Shown here piece by piece: positions 7,401 through 16,209 of a stretch of DNA of 64,000 nt. Origin of the DNA: an uncultured Bacteroidales bacterium (GTDB lineage Bacteria > Bacteroidota > Bacteroidia > Bacteroidales > Muribaculaceae); the NCBI GenBank assembly GCA_902776955.1, contig CACYSG010000001.1, positions 1-64,000 of the forward strand, written 5' to 3'. The stretch's first letter is position 1. Every line of letters starts with the position of its first letter. The notes under the pieces are model-generated. The model worked only from the letters and a program-made list of their open reading frames with translations, did no database searches and had not been told where the DNA came from. A program made the translations under genes and the position numbers.

Positions 7401-8666
7401 TCAACCGGTGATGGCGCGGGGCAGCGTCATCAGCTCGGGGGCAAGCTGGATGCTGTATTCCTTGCCACGGGACCCGCTGATGATGTACTGCTTGGCCAAT
7501 TCCTTGTCGGTGATGACATTGCGGATGCAGCGGTTGGCCCTCGAAATCGCCTGATTGAGGGATTCGCTGAGCGGGTCGCACAGGTTGTTGACCGACTCTT
7601 CCATCCTCTCGTCGTTGGCTCCGGGTTTCACCAGGCTGTAGATATCCATAATCTCCTCGCGGTACTCCCAGATGTTCTTGAGGATAATGCCGCTACCCGT
7701 CTGTACGCGGTGTTTCATGAGCAGGATGTACAGCGTGCGGCTCATCGCGGGCATCTTGATTTCCATCTCGTCATAATCGGGCAACACGATTTTCATGTCG
7801 CCGTTAATCAGGATGTGACCTGGAGTGGTCCCTAGCAGCACTTTACCCTGCAGCATCATGGTCATCACTTGCTGCGGGTCCTTGTGATACTTGGCGATAA
7901 AGGCGACAATGCGGGCCCTGAGGTCTCTCACATCACGTTCATATTCGGTCTCAAGCCTGTTGAACTCGAGGATTTCCTCAGTCTCGATGTCAAGCAAATC
8001 GGTCGTGTCCTCGGTAGGCGCCTCGGTAGGCGCCTCGCAATAATCAGCCCAAGTTTCAGAAGATGCTACAACGGGCGCCTCGGCCTCTTTGGCCTTGACG
8101 TCAAAGTCGATGAGCTGTTCGTCATAATCGATGCTCGTTTCATCAAATTTATTAAATTTCTTCTTGCGTAAGATACGCCTTCTTAGAGGACTTCGGGATG
8201 GACGACAAAGTTTGACTTCTGTGTGATCTTGAGGCCATATATTCTCAGTCAAGATCTCACTCATCGATACCGAGGACTCTGATTGCCCCCATTTGCCCTC
8301 GGGCAGAGCGTTGCGGTCGCTGTAAGATTCCTCTTTGATGATCACATCGCCCACGCTGTTATCCATGACATCCTCCAGACAGTCGCTGAAGGCATGAACG
8401 GCCGCTAGCAGCGAGTAGCTGTCACTGCGACCATATCGGTTCAGGTGCAGTTGCACCGTGGCATATTTGCCGATGTTGCCCACGTTGAAGCGCCGGGCAA
8501 TGATGAGCGTGTGGTCAATGTCCCAGGTCTCGACCCACTCGAGGGACAGCGGGCGAATCATGGGTTCAATCATTGTGGCAAACCACCGCAGGTTGTGCGT
8601 CTGCTTGGGGTTGCCCATCACGTAGATGATACCGTATTTCAGGTCTTGAGTAAATAGTGCTGGCAT
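7401..8666 (-). CDS. Unrecognised 421-aa protein, possible C-terminal DNA-binding fold
   Basis: No family is recognised with confidence. The N-terminal 120 residues form a mixed alpha/beta region with a WDIDHTLIIARRF segment. Residues about 130-240 are acidic and probably disordered (repeats such as EAPTEAPTE). Residues about 240-400 are helical and include MSRTLYILLMKHRVQTGSGIILKNI in positions suggesting a winged-helix or similar module ending in a GSRGKEYSIQL strand pair. There is no signal peptide or membrane segment, so it is probably cytosolic. It follows the VWA gene on the same strand, separated by a strong hairpin. A regulatory role is only a guess. Confidence 0.7.
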   Translation of the reverse strand: MPALFTQDLKYGIIYVMGNPKQTHNLRWFATMIEPMIRPLSLEWVETWDIDHTLIIARRFNVGNIGKYATVQLHLNRYGRSDSYSLLAAVHAFSDCLEDVMDNSVGDVIIKEESYSDRNALPEGKWGQSESSVSMSEILTENIWPQDHTEVKLCRPSRSPLRRRILRKKKFNKFDETSIDYDEQLIDFDVKAKEAEAPVVASSETWADYCEAPTEAPTEDTTDLLDIETEEILEFNRLETEYERDVRDLRARIVAFIAKYHKDPQQVMTMMLQGKVLLGTTPGHILINGDMKIVLPDYDEMEIKMPAMSRTLYILLMKHRVQTGSGIILKNIWEYREEIMDIYSLVKPGANDERMEESVNNLCDPLSESLNQAISRANRCIRNVITDKELAKQYIISGSRGKEYSIQLAPELMTLPRAITG

Positions 8667-8712
8667 AACGAGGAGGGTTTATGGTAATAAAACAAAAAAC
8701 AGCAATAATCAT

Positions 8713-8750
8713 GCCAATTGCGCCACATGACAGGGGGTGGCGCAATTGGC
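8713..8750 (-). terminator. Perfect 14-bp hairpin after VWA gene
   Basis: GCCAATTGCGCCAC (8713-8726) and GTGGCGCAATTGGC (8737-8750) form a perfect stem with a 10-nt loop, 22 bp past the VWA stop codon. The minus strand continues into a T-containing tract (GCTGTTTTTTG) about 12 nt later. It is probably the transcription terminator or an attenuating 3' end between the VWA gene and the 421-aa gene. Confidence 0.75.
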
Positions 8751-8771
8751 TGCTTTTAGGGGGAATGTAGC

Positions 8772-9446
8772 TTAACCAAAAAAATCCTTCTTGTTGGATT
8801 GCCTGATGTTTTTCCTGCGTTCTTCGGTGGAAACACAGGGTTGTGCCATGACATCTTCCATCCTGTCCATCCACCTGAGGCGAGACCTGCGCTCCTTGGC
8901 AAACATGATTTGTGTGCCCTCCTCGCTCTTGTCAAACTGCAGGCTGTGGTCGATATGGAGCGAGAAGGCCACCTGCTCCACATCGTGGTCGGCACCGATG
9001 TAGGTGAATTGCCAGCCCTGCTCCTTGTAGCTGTCGATAAGCGACTTGAGGGCGGTGAGGCTGAACTCGCGTGAAGCGTTCTCATAGCCGTCGGTGATGA
9101 TGGTCACCAGCGCCAGCGAGTTATCGTCATTGCCCTTGAGCGCGTGAACACGGGTGATGGTGCTGCCCACGGCGTCATACAGCGGCGTCATGCAGCACGG
9201 GCGGTAGTCTCTGTCGGTGAGAGGGGCCGCCTCGTTCACGGGCACGTTGTCATAGATGGTCTTCATCTCGCAGCCGCAAAAGGCCACAAGCGTCACGATG
9301 TGTTTCTGGTCGGGGTTCTTTTCCTGGGCACTCTTGATCGAGCCGATGGTCTCGTTAACGCCATCGACGGCTTGACGGGCGATGCTGCTCATCGAGCCGC
9401 TCTTGTCAAGGATAATCACGTTGTAAACGGTAATTGGAGTTTTCAT
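8772..9446 (-). CDS. von Willebrand factor A domain protein
   Basis: 224-aa soluble protein that is essentially one VWA domain. The metal-ion-dependent adhesion site is complete: DKSGSMSS (14-21) gives D-x-S-x-S, a Thr follows in MTPLYDAVG, and ITDGYEN supplies the downstream Asp. The tail (about 180-224) is basic. There is no signal peptide or TM helix, so it should act in the cytosol, probably binding a protein partner, as VWA proteins of tellurite-resistance or chaperone systems do. A TACCTTTG box lies about 67 bp upstream. It precedes the 421-aa gene on the same strand; no AAA+ ATPase partner is visible nearby. Confidence 0.88.
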   Translation of the reverse strand: MKTPITVYNVIILDKSGSMSSIARQAVDGVNETIGSIKSAQEKNPDQKHIVTLVAFCGCEMKTIYDNVPVNEAAPLTDRDYRPCCMTPLYDAVGSTITRVHALKGNDDNSLALVTIITDGYENASREFSLTALKSLIDSYKEQGWQFTYIGADHDVEQVAFSLHIDHSLQFDKSEEGTQIMFAKERRSRLRWMDRMEDVMAQPCVSTEERRKNIRQSNKKDFFG

Positions 9447-9512
9447 AACGTTATTCTTTTTTAATCGGTCAATAAATAGCTTGAATCATGGGGCACGTTC
9501 CCGATGACGTTG

Positions 9513-9520
9513 CAAAGGTA
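9513..9520 (-). promoter_or_regulatory. -7 box for VWA gene
   Basis: Minus-strand TACCTTTG matches TAnnTTTG, 67 bp before the ATG. Confidence 0.45.
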
Positions 9521-9552
9521 GCACAACATTCCACCCCCACTCATTTCCTGCA

Positions 9553-9822
9553 ACCTTGCCGTTTTTCCCGTCCTCTCCGTTCCCTCCGTCCTCCCCGTCC
9601 TTTCCGTCCCCTCCGTCCTCTCCGTCCTCCCTCCACCTCCCCAGTGCCGCCAGTCCAGTACACAGCGATGCCATCGCTGTCCCCCCGCCTCTATGCCGCC
9701 CTGCTGTCCCGTGGGCGGCGGCTCTGCCGCCGTCTCCGCCCCGCCTCCCCTCCGTTATCTCCGTTATCTCCGTTTTTTCCGTCCTTTCCGTTCTTTCCGT
9801 TCTTTCCGTTATCTCCGTCCCC
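9553..9822 (+). repeat. Family C array plus family A hairpin pair
   Basis: In order on the + strand: a 9-nt-period pyrimidine array (TCCGTCCTC, TCCGTTCCC and similar, 9565-9640), the palindrome CAGCGATGCCATCGCTG (9663-9679), the hairpin CGGCGGC-TCT-GCCGCCG (9716-9732), and a second array of TCCGTTATC/TCCGTTCTT units (9751-9822). It lies between the divergent VWA and psd genes. ORFs through it are serine/proline/valine periodic artefacts. Confidence 0.9.
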
Positions 9823-9917
9823 TATCAATCAACTAATTAAACTGTAAAATGTGATTTTTACCTGGCCCTATTGTAAAAAAACTGGAGGGTAGGGGATGGC
9901 GGGTAAAAACTTTTTAG

Positions 9918-9925
9918 TAATTTTG
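9918..9925 (+). promoter_or_regulatory. -7 box fixing the psd start
   Basis: TAATTTTG matches TAnnTTTG. Transcription from it would begin near 9932, which excludes the upstream in-frame ATG at 9896 and supports the ATG at 9953. Confidence 0.6.
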
Positions 9926-9952
9926 CAAGTTAAACGATTGTTAACCGTAGAG

Positions 9953-10645
9953 ATGAAAGTTAAAATCCATCATGAAGGGGAGAACATCCTGCTGGTATTG
10001 TTCTTGATCATCGTGGCGAGCGGTGGGCTCGCCTATTGGTTCATTGACTACAAACCGGTGGCTTGGGTGCTGATTGCCCTCATGACCATTTTGTTCCTGC
10101 TGGTGCTCAACTTCTTCAGGTTGCCGCGTCGCCATTTCAAGGGTGACAACAGCGATGGCACGGCCGTGGTGTCGAGTGTCGACGGCACGGTGGTGGCACT
10201 CGAGGAGGTCTATGAGGATGAGTGCCTGCACCGCAATGTTATCCAGCTGTCGGTGTTCATGACACCGTTCAATGTGCATGCCAATTGGGTGCCCGTCAAG
10301 GGCGAGGTGACCTACTACAAGCACCACTCCGGTCGTTTCCTGGCAGCCAACCTCCCCAAGTCGAGCAGCGACAACGAGCGCTCCTCGATCATCATTCGCT
10401 CAACAACGGGCGAGGATATCCTCGTGCGCCAAATCGCCGGAGCGCTGGCGCGGCGCATCGTGACCTATGTCGAGCAGGGTGAGCAGGTGGACGTTAACGA
10501 CTTCATCGGCTTCATCAAGTTCGGCTCCCGCGTGGACATCTTCCTGCCGCTGGACACCGAGATTCTGGTTAAATTGGGTGACCGCACCTGGGGCGGTGAG
10601 ACCCTGATTGCACGTCTTAACAACAAAAAAGAGAATAACCAATGA
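9953..10645 (+). CDS. psd: Phosphatidylserine decarboxylase (proenzyme)
   Basis: Converts phosphatidylserine to phosphatidylethanolamine at the inner membrane using a pyruvoyl cofactor formed by self-cleavage. From the ATG at 9953 the protein is 230 aa, the short Psd form. Two hydrophobic segments near the N-terminus (about residues 11-30 and 37-52) anchor it. FMTPFNVHANWVPVKG is a family signature, and FGSRVDIF near the C-terminus holds the Gly-Ser cleavage site (Ser192). The preceding ATG at 9896 lies before the -7 box and is rejected. The stop overlaps the pssA start (ATGA), so the two PE-synthesis genes are translationally coupled. Confidence 0.93.
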   Translation: MKVKIHHEGENILLVLFLIIVASGGLAYWFIDYKPVAWVLIALMTILFLLVLNFFRLPRRHFKGDNSDGTAVVSSVDGTVVALEEVYEDECLHRNVIQLSVFMTPFNVHANWVPVKGEVTYYKHHSGRFLAANLPKSSSDNERSSIIIRSTTGEDILVRQIAGALARRIVTYVEQGEQVDVNDFIGFIKFGSRVDIFLPLDTEILVKLGDRTWGGETLIARLNNKKENNQ

Positions 10646-11322
10646 ACGCAATACGCAACAACATCCCCAACGCCATCACCTCGCTGAACCTGTTTTTCGG
10701 CTGCATGGCATGCATCGCGGCGCTGTCAAACGGATGCTTGATAGCCCCCTACATCGTGGCTTTTTGGTTCATCGCCCTATCGGCTATCGCCGATTTTCTT
10801 GATGGTCTGGTGGCGCGCTTGCTGCATGCCGTCAGCGCCATCGGCAAGGAACTGGATTCGCTGGCCGACCTGGTGAGCTTCGGACTTGCACCGGCACTGA
10901 TCTTGTATAGCATGATGCCCAATGATGGTCCATGGGCCGTATTTGCCCTGTTGCTGCCCGTGTTCGGCGCCCTGCGTCTGGCCCGTTTCAATGTCGATAC
11001 CAATCAGGCCACGACCTTCACCGGCCTGCCCATCCCGGCCAATGCCATCTTCTGGATCGGCTTCACCGACTGGTATTACCACCAGCCTGATTGCCCCGTC
11101 TGGATCGTGCTGCTGCTCATCGTGGTGCTGTCATTGCTCATGGTATGTCCGCTGCGCATGTTCTCGCTCAAGATGCACAACCTCTCGTCGCTCAAGCAGA
11201 ATTGGGCACAATATTTGCAGATAGTAGCCACAGTGGCATTTGTCGTATTGCTGGGTCTGCCCGGCCTTGCCGCCGCCATAGCACTCTACGTGCTGCTGTC
11301 TATCATTAAACGTGAGAAATAA
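10642..11322 (+). CDS. pssA: CDP-diacylglycerol--serine O-phosphatidyltransferase
   Basis: Makes phosphatidylserine from CDP-diacylglycerol and serine, the substrate for Psd. The CDP-alcohol phosphotransferase motif DGx2ARx8Gx3Dx3D is complete: D54 G55, A58 R59, G68, D72, D76. The 226-aa protein is highly hydrophobic with about six to eight membrane helices. It overlaps psd by 4 nt and is followed without a gap by the DUF4834 gene, forming a three-gene operon driven from 9918. Confidence 0.95.
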   Translation: MNAIRNNIPNAITSLNLFFGCMACIAALSNGCLIAPYIVAFWFIALSAIADFLDGLVARLLHAVSAIGKELDSLADLVSFGLAPALILYSMMPNDGPWAVFALLLPVFGALRLARFNVDTNQATTFTGLPIPANAIFWIGFTDWYYHQPDCPVWIVLLLIVVLSLLMVCPLRMFSLKMHNLSSLKQNWAQYLQIVATVAFVVLLGLPGLAAAIALYVLLSIIKREK

Positions 11323-11649
11323 ATGAGTTTTCTGACATTTATATTATTACTCCTGCTCGTGGTTGTGGGCTGGCCCTTACTGCGTGGCTGGCTGTTTGTG
11401 CGTGATGTCCGCAAGAAGGTCAATGACACCTTCGGCGAGAGTGAACCGCGTCGTGAACGACCCAGCCGTGAGGACCGCGAGGAATACACCGAGACCGGCG
11501 AACGCAAAATCTTCACCAGCAACGAGGGCGAGTATGCCGACTTTGAGGAAATCTCCGGCACCATAATTGAGGAAACCACCCCCGACGGCGACACCCGCAC
11601 CATCATCGAAGAACAAATCACCGACGCCGAATTCGAGGAAATCCAGTAA
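11323..11649 (+). CDS. DUF4834-like small membrane protein
   Basis: 108 aa: one N-terminal membrane helix (about 3-24), a basic juxtamembrane stretch (RDVRKKVNDTFG), then a charged, acidic and probably disordered tail. The start codon abuts the pssA stop. Proteins of this type are, as I recall, found beside pssA in Bacteroidota. Function is unknown; synteny suggests a link to membrane lipid synthesis. Confidence 0.75.
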   Translation: MSFLTFILLLLLVVVGWPLLRGWLFVRDVRKKVNDTFGESEPRRERPSREDREEYTETGERKIFTSNEGEYADFEEISGTIIEETTPDGDTRTIIEEQITDAEFEEIQ

Positions 11650-11718
11650 AAAATCAGGCCGCTATGGATTTGAGTTCCACAGTGGCCTTAAAAATTCTCT
11701 AAACCCTAACCTCTAAAC

Positions 11719-11749
11719 TTCATTTTTCCTTGATTCAAGGAAAAATGAA
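11719..11749. terminator. Bidirectional terminator between DUF4834 gene and nadB
   Basis: TTCATTTTTCCTTG (11719-11732), loop ATT, CAAGGAAAAATGAA (11736-11749): a perfect 14-bp stem lying 3 bp from the nadB stop codon and 70 bp from the DUF4834 stop. The A/T-rich outer arms provide U-rich 3' ends in both directions, fitting convergent genes. Confidence 0.8.
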
Positions 11750-11752
11750 TAA

Positions 11753-13345
11753 TCACAATTTCAGGTCGTCCTCATTCTTGGGTTGAGGAGGATAGTCGAT
11801 GGTGTAGTGCAAGCCGCGGGACTCCTTGCGGTCCTTGGCCTGGCGGGTAATCAGGTAGGCCACGTTGATGATGTTGCGCAGCTCGCAGATGCGGCGCGAC
11901 ACCTTGCTGGTCTTGAACAGGCGTTCGGTCTCCTCATACAGGATGTCCAGACGGTTCCACGCACGGTCCAGACGCAGGTTGCTGCGCACGATACCCACAT
12001 AGGTCGCCATGATTTCGCCCACCTCTTTTTCGCTCTGGCTGATAAGCACCATCTCCTCGGGATGCGTCGTGCCGGCATCGTCCCAGGCGGGGATATCCTC
12101 GCGCCAGCTGAACTCGTTCAGGTGCTCAATGGCATGCTTGGCGGCAGCGTCGGCATACACGACGGCCTCGATGAGCGAGTTACTGGCCAGGCGGTTACCG
12201 CCATGCAATCCCGTGCAGGAGCACTCGCCCACGGCATACAGCCGCTTGATGCTCGAGCAGGCGTTCAGGTCAACTTTGATGCCGCCACACATGTAATGGG
12301 CCGCGGGCACCACGGGAATGTACTCCTTGGTGATGTCGATGCCCAGATCCATACAGTGCTTGTAGATATTGGGGAAGTGATGCTTGGTCTCCTCGGCATC
12401 CTTGTGCGTCACGTCTAGGAAGACGTGGTCCTCACCGCGCTGCTTCATCTCGCTGTCGATGGCGCGGGCGACCACATCGCGCGGGGCAAGCGAGAGGCGC
12501 GGGTCATACTTCTGCATGAATTCCTCGCCGGCAAGATTGCGCAGCACGCCGCCGTAGCCGCGCATCGCCTCGGTGATAAGGAACGCGGGACGGTCGCCGG
12601 GATGGTACAGGGCGGTGGGGTGGAACTGCACGAACTCCATGTCTTGAACCGTACCCTTGGCACGATAGACCATGGCAATGCCGTCACCGGTTGCGACCAG
12701 CGGGTTAGTCGTAGTATGGTAAACACAGCCTACGCCGCCTGTCGCCATCAATGTCACGCGCGACAGGAAGGTGTCCACTTCGCCCGTCTCCTGGTTAAGG
12801 ACATACGCGCCATAGCACTCGATGCCGGGGGTGCGCCGTGTCACGATTTTTCCCAAGTGGTGTTGGGTGAGGATTTCTACGGCGAAATGGTCCTCATAGA
12901 TGTCGATATTGGGGTTGTTCTTGATGGTCTCAATGAGCGACACCTGAATCTCGTGGCCGGTGTTGTCGGCATGATGCAGGATGCGGAACTCGCTGTGACC
13001 GCCCTCGCGGTGCAGGTCAAACTCGCCCTTCTCGTTCTTGTCAAAGTCCACGCCCCAGCCCAGCAGCTCACGGATCTGGTCAGGCGCCTCGGTGACTACC
13101 TTCTTCACGGCCTCGGGGTCGCTGAGCCAGTCACCTGCCACCATCGTGTCGTGGATGTGCTTGTCAAAGTTGTCCACCTCCAGGTTGGTCACCGTGGCGA
13201 CACCGCCCTGGGCGAGGTCGGTATTGGCCTCCTCCATCTTGGATTTACACACGAGGGCAACAGTGCCCGTTTTTGCCACTTTCAGGGCAAAACTCATACC
13301 GGCTACTCCCGAACCGATGATGAGATAGTCATATTTCCGTACCAT
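11753..13345 (-). CDS. nadB: L-aspartate oxidase
   Basis: Flavoenzyme that oxidises L-aspartate to iminoaspartate, the first step of de novo NAD synthesis. The FAD-binding GSGVAGMS is near residue 11, and the succinate dehydrogenase/fumarate reductase flavoprotein features include REGGHSEFRILHHADNTG and HYMCGGIKVD with the GEC(S/A)CTGLHGGNRLASNSL signature. A C-terminal helical domain ends at residue 530, normal for NadB. nadA and nadC are not adjacent. It lies 38 bp downstream of the DUF1016 nuclease gene, which interrupts what may once have been a upp-nadB run. Confidence 0.95.
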   Translation of the reverse strand: MVRKYDYLIIGSGVAGMSFALKVAKTGTVALVCKSKMEEANTDLAQGGVATVTNLEVDNFDKHIHDTMVAGDWLSDPEAVKKVVTEAPDQIRELLGWGVDFDKNEKGEFDLHREGGHSEFRILHHADNTGHEIQVSLIETIKNNPNIDIYEDHFAVEILTQHHLGKIVTRRTPGIECYGAYVLNQETGEVDTFLSRVTLMATGGVGCVYHTTTNPLVATGDGIAMVYRAKGTVQDMEFVQFHPTALYHPGDRPAFLITEAMRGYGGVLRNLAGEEFMQKYDPRLSLAPRDVVARAIDSEMKQRGEDHVFLDVTHKDAEETKHHFPNIYKHCMDLGIDITKEYIPVVPAAHYMCGGIKVDLNACSSIKRLYAVGECSCTGLHGGNRLASNSLIEAVVYADAAAKHAIEHLNEFSWREDIPAWDDAGTTHPEEMVLISQSEKEVGEIMATYVGIVRSNLRLDRAWNRLDILYEETERLFKTSKVSRRICELRNIINVAYLITRQAKDRKESRGLHYTIDYPPQPKNEDDLKL

Positions 13346-13383
13346 ATTTTAATGCTATGTTATTATATCATTCCGTTTTAATA

Positions 13384-14430
13384 TTACCGATTACTGTACT
13401 CTTTTGCTATGAGAATAGATCGGTTCAACTTGTCAATAAACCACTGTTTATCTGGTAGGTAAGTAAGGTATTGTGCTACCTTTATGCGGTTTTCGTTCAG
13501 CATCATGAGCTCGATGTGCTCAGTATTGCCCTCGCTGCACAGCAACAACCCAATCGGGGGATTCTCGTCTGGCTGCAAATCATATTTCTGCAGATATTTT
13601 AGGTAAAGTTCCATTTGCCCCTTGTATTGAGGCTTGAATTTCCCAAGCTTCAGGTCAATAGCTACTAAGCATTTTAACTTCCTGTGGTAGAACAGTAGGT
13701 CCAAATAATAATCTGTCCCATCAATCGTAAAACGTTTTTGGCGTTCAAGGAAAGCAAACCCTTGTCCAAGCTCCAAAATGAAAGCCTCCAACTGTTTAGC
13801 AATTGCAGCTTCTAACTCCTCCTCTGAATAATAGCCACTGAGCCCCAAGAAATCTAAAACATAAGAATTTCTCAAGATTGCATCAGGCTCCATATGGGTA
13901 GGTGATACTTGCCCAAGCGTTGTGATTATTTCATTTTCTGGCTTAGCCGCAATGAGTGATCGCTCATATGCCATTTCATCTTGTTTGTCGCGTAATTGTC
14001 TCACGCTCCAATGCTCGGCGATTCCCATTTGCTGATAAAAAAGGCGTTTGGTGTCATCCTCGATGGTGATGAGTTCCAGGAAATGGCTCCATGTCAATGT
14101 TTGCGACAGTGTCGCAAACATCCCTTCTTCATTGTAAATCCGGGCCACTTTCATCATTCTAGTAACAGCCGAGTAGGTATAGCCTTTACCGTAGAGGGCT
14201 GTTAATCTTTGTGACAGTGTCGCAAGAATCTTGTCACCGTAAGCTGAGTATTGTTTATATCCCAAATCTTCATTGATGAAATGGCCTATATGCCAAAACA
14301 TCATGTTGGCATGTTTGTTGACATATACAATGACTTCTTGCTTTGCATCATTGATAATCTCAACAACACCTTGATAAAGGCGATCACTGACCTGATCTAT
14401 TGCTTTGGTATCGATCATTTTGTTTGCCAT
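13384..14430 (-). CDS. PDDEXK nuclease-like protein, YhcG/DUF1016 family
   Basis: 348 aa. The N-terminal part (about 20-180) matches the DUF1016 helical domain with an HIGHFINEDLGYKQ segment. The C-terminal part carries the PDDEXK-type core: DGTDYYLDLLFYHRKLKCLVAIDLKLGKF, where D, then the D-x-K pair, are the expected metal-binding residues. The family is thought to nick or cut branched DNA and is often mobile or linked to restriction islands. The base composition is visibly more AT-rich than upp and nadB on either side, suggesting acquisition by transfer. No methylase or partner is adjacent. Confidence 0.88.
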   Translation of the reverse strand: MANKMIDTKAIDQVSDRLYQGVVEIINDAKQEVIVYVNKHANMMFWHIGHFINEDLGYKQYSAYGDKILATLSQRLTALYGKGYTYSAVTRMMKVARIYNEEGMFATLSQTLTWSHFLELITIEDDTKRLFYQQMGIAEHWSVRQLRDKQDEMAYERSLIAAKPENEIITTLGQVSPTHMEPDAILRNSYVLDFLGLSGYYSEEELEAAIAKQLEAFILELGQGFAFLERQKRFTIDGTDYYLDLLFYHRKLKCLVAIDLKLGKFKPQYKGQMELYLKYLQKYDLQPDENPPIGLLLCSEGNTEHIELMMLNENRIKVAQYLTYLPDKQWFIDKLNRSILIAKEYSNR

Positions 14431-14591
14431 ATTCCTTTATCGTCGTTTCGCTGTTATCGTGCACATCGAAATAGGGGGGGGGACATAGTTTGTTCAGCAC
14501 TTCTTCGAGTCGAGCATCCGTTGGTACCCGTTATAACAGGCCTGGATGCTGACAATCTGCCGTTGGCTAGATGTGCAAAAATGGAATTTCT

Positions 14592-15248
14592 TTATTCTTT
14601 CTCGCCGTACAGCAGGTCGCCGCAGTCGCCCAGGCCGGGAACGATGTAGCTGTGCTCGTTGAGTTCGTCATCAATGTCACAGGTCCACAATGTGGTCTTG
14701 TCCTCGGGCAGGTGCTGGCGAACGACCTCAATGGCCTTGGGGGTCGCCACAACGCTTGCCACGTGGATGTGGGCGGGATGACCCTTGGTGACCAGCGCCT
14801 GGTAGGCCAGTTCCATCGAGGAACCGGTGGCCAGCATCGGGTCAACGATGACCAGGGTCTTGTCGTCAAGGCGTGGGCTCGCGATATACTCGATGTGGAC
14901 GACAAAGTCATCGGTCTTGGGGAAGTACTTCCTGTAAGCCGATACAAACGCGTTCTCGGCGCCGTCAAAGTAATTCAGGAAGCCCTCATGGAACGGCAGG
15001 CCGGCACGCAATAACGTGGCCAGCACCACACGGTCGTCGAGCACGTTACACTGCTTCACTCCCAGCGGAGTGGTCACGCCCACCGTGCTGTAAACGAGCT
15101 TTTTAGAGATCTCATAGGCCATAATCTGACCCAAGCGCTGGATATTGGCGCGAAAGCGCAGGCGCTCCTGCTGCAATTCCTTGTTGCGGATTTCGCTCAT
15201 GAACTGTCCTACGAGCGAGTTGTGTTCACACAGGTTGATAATATCCAT
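14592..15248 (-). CDS. upp: Uracil phosphoribosyltransferase
   Basis: Pyrimidine salvage enzyme making UMP from uracil and PRPP in the cytosol. The PRPP-binding motif VDPMLATGSS is present and the C-terminus ends GLGDCGDLLYG, the uracil-binding signature of the family. 218 aa is slightly longer than E. coli Upp (208) through an N-terminal extension. It starts 7 bp after the ribF stop, so SDR-ribF-upp reads as one operon from the promoter at 17104. Confidence 0.95.
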   Translation of the reverse strand: MDIINLCEHNSLVGQFMSEIRNKELQQERLRFRANIQRLGQIMAYEISKKLVYSTVGVTTPLGVKQCNVLDDRVVLATLLRAGLPFHEGFLNYFDGAENAFVSAYRKYFPKTDDFVVHIEYIASPRLDDKTLVIVDPMLATGSSMELAYQALVTKGHPAHIHVASVVATPKAIEVVRQHLPEDKTTLWTCDIDDELNEHSYIVPGLGDCGDLLYGEKE

Positions 15249-15255
15249 AATCTGT

Positions 15256-16200
15256 CTATGATTGATGATTGGTTAAGTATTCGTTGAGTAGCCGCTGGGC
15301 GTTGTCGCGGTCCAGCGTGAGTTGGTGCTTGAGTTCCTCGAGGCCGCACATCTTGAACTCCAGCCGCAGGAAGCTGATGAACTCCAGCATGATGTCCTGA
15401 CCGTAGATGTCATCGTCAAAGCCGAACAGGTTGACCTCGATGCTGATTTTGTCGCCGTTGTCCAGCGTGGGGCGCTTGCCGATGTTGGCCATGCCTTGCA
15501 GCTGCTGCCCTCCCACGTGGGCCAGCACGGCATAGGCGCCGTTGTGGGGGATCAGTACGTCAGGGTTCATCTCGCCCACGTTGGCGGTGGGGAAACCCAG
15601 TCCCCTGCCGTTATGGAATCCATGCACCACCTTGCCGCTGAGTTTGTAGGGGCGCCCCATGCAGTGCATGGCATCGACGACCCTGCCCGCCGAGATGAGC
15701 CCGCGGATGATGGTGGAGCTCACGGGGGCATACTGGCCCAGGTATTCGGGAGCCTTGACGACCTTGACGCCCAGCTCCTCGCCATGGCGGCAATAGTCCC
15801 CGAAGGTCTCCCCTTTGTTGTGGCCGAAGCGGTGGTTGTAACCTGCCACCAGCTCGCCCACGCCATAGCGGTCGCGCAGCAGTTCGGTGAATTGCTGCGA
15901 GTTGAGTTGTGCCAGATCGGGCGTGAAGTGCAATGTGAGCAACAGGTCGGGACCCAGGGCCTCGATCTGTGCCAGACGCTCGTCAAGCGGCATGATGAGT
16001 TTGAAGGACTGGTCGGGATGCAAGACCTGTCGGGGATGGTTCAGGAAGGTGATGACCAGCGACTGCTTGCCTTGGGACGACGCTTGACGCTTGAGGAAAT
16101 TAACCAGCGTGGCGTGCCCCAGATGCACCCCGTCAAACATGCCGATTGTGGCGACTGTGCTACCCTGCGGCAGACGCTCGTTTTCGCCAATAATTCTCAT
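15256..16200 (-). CDS. ribF: Bifunctional riboflavin kinase / FAD synthetase
   Basis: Phosphorylates riboflavin to FMN and adenylates it to FAD. The N-terminal nucleotidyltransferase domain has GMFDGVHLGHATLV (about 21-34) and HRFGHNKGETFGD. The C-terminal kinase domain has HGFHNGRGLGFPTANV. 314 aa matches bacterial RibF. The start is 9 bp after the SDR stop and the stop 7 bp before upp, implying co-transcription. Confidence 0.95.
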   Translation of the reverse strand: MRIIGENERLPQGSTVATIGMFDGVHLGHATLVNFLKRQASSQGKQSLVITFLNHPRQVLHPDQSFKLIMPLDERLAQIEALGPDLLLTLHFTPDLAQLNSQQFTELLRDRYGVGELVAGYNHRFGHNKGETFGDYCRHGEELGVKVVKAPEYLGQYAPVSSTIIRGLISAGRVVDAMHCMGRPYKLSGKVVHGFHNGRGLGFPTANVGEMNPDVLIPHNGAYAVLAHVGGQQLQGMANIGKRPTLDNGDKISIEVNLFGFDDDIYGQDIMLEFISFLRLEFKMCGLEELKHQLTLDRDNAQRLLNEYLTNHQS

Positions 16201-16209
16201 TAGCCGAAA

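Noticed and set aside
14431-14591. Possible RNA gene between the DUF1016 gene and upp
   Set aside because: No convincing stem structure or promoter apart from a G run; nothing supports a call.
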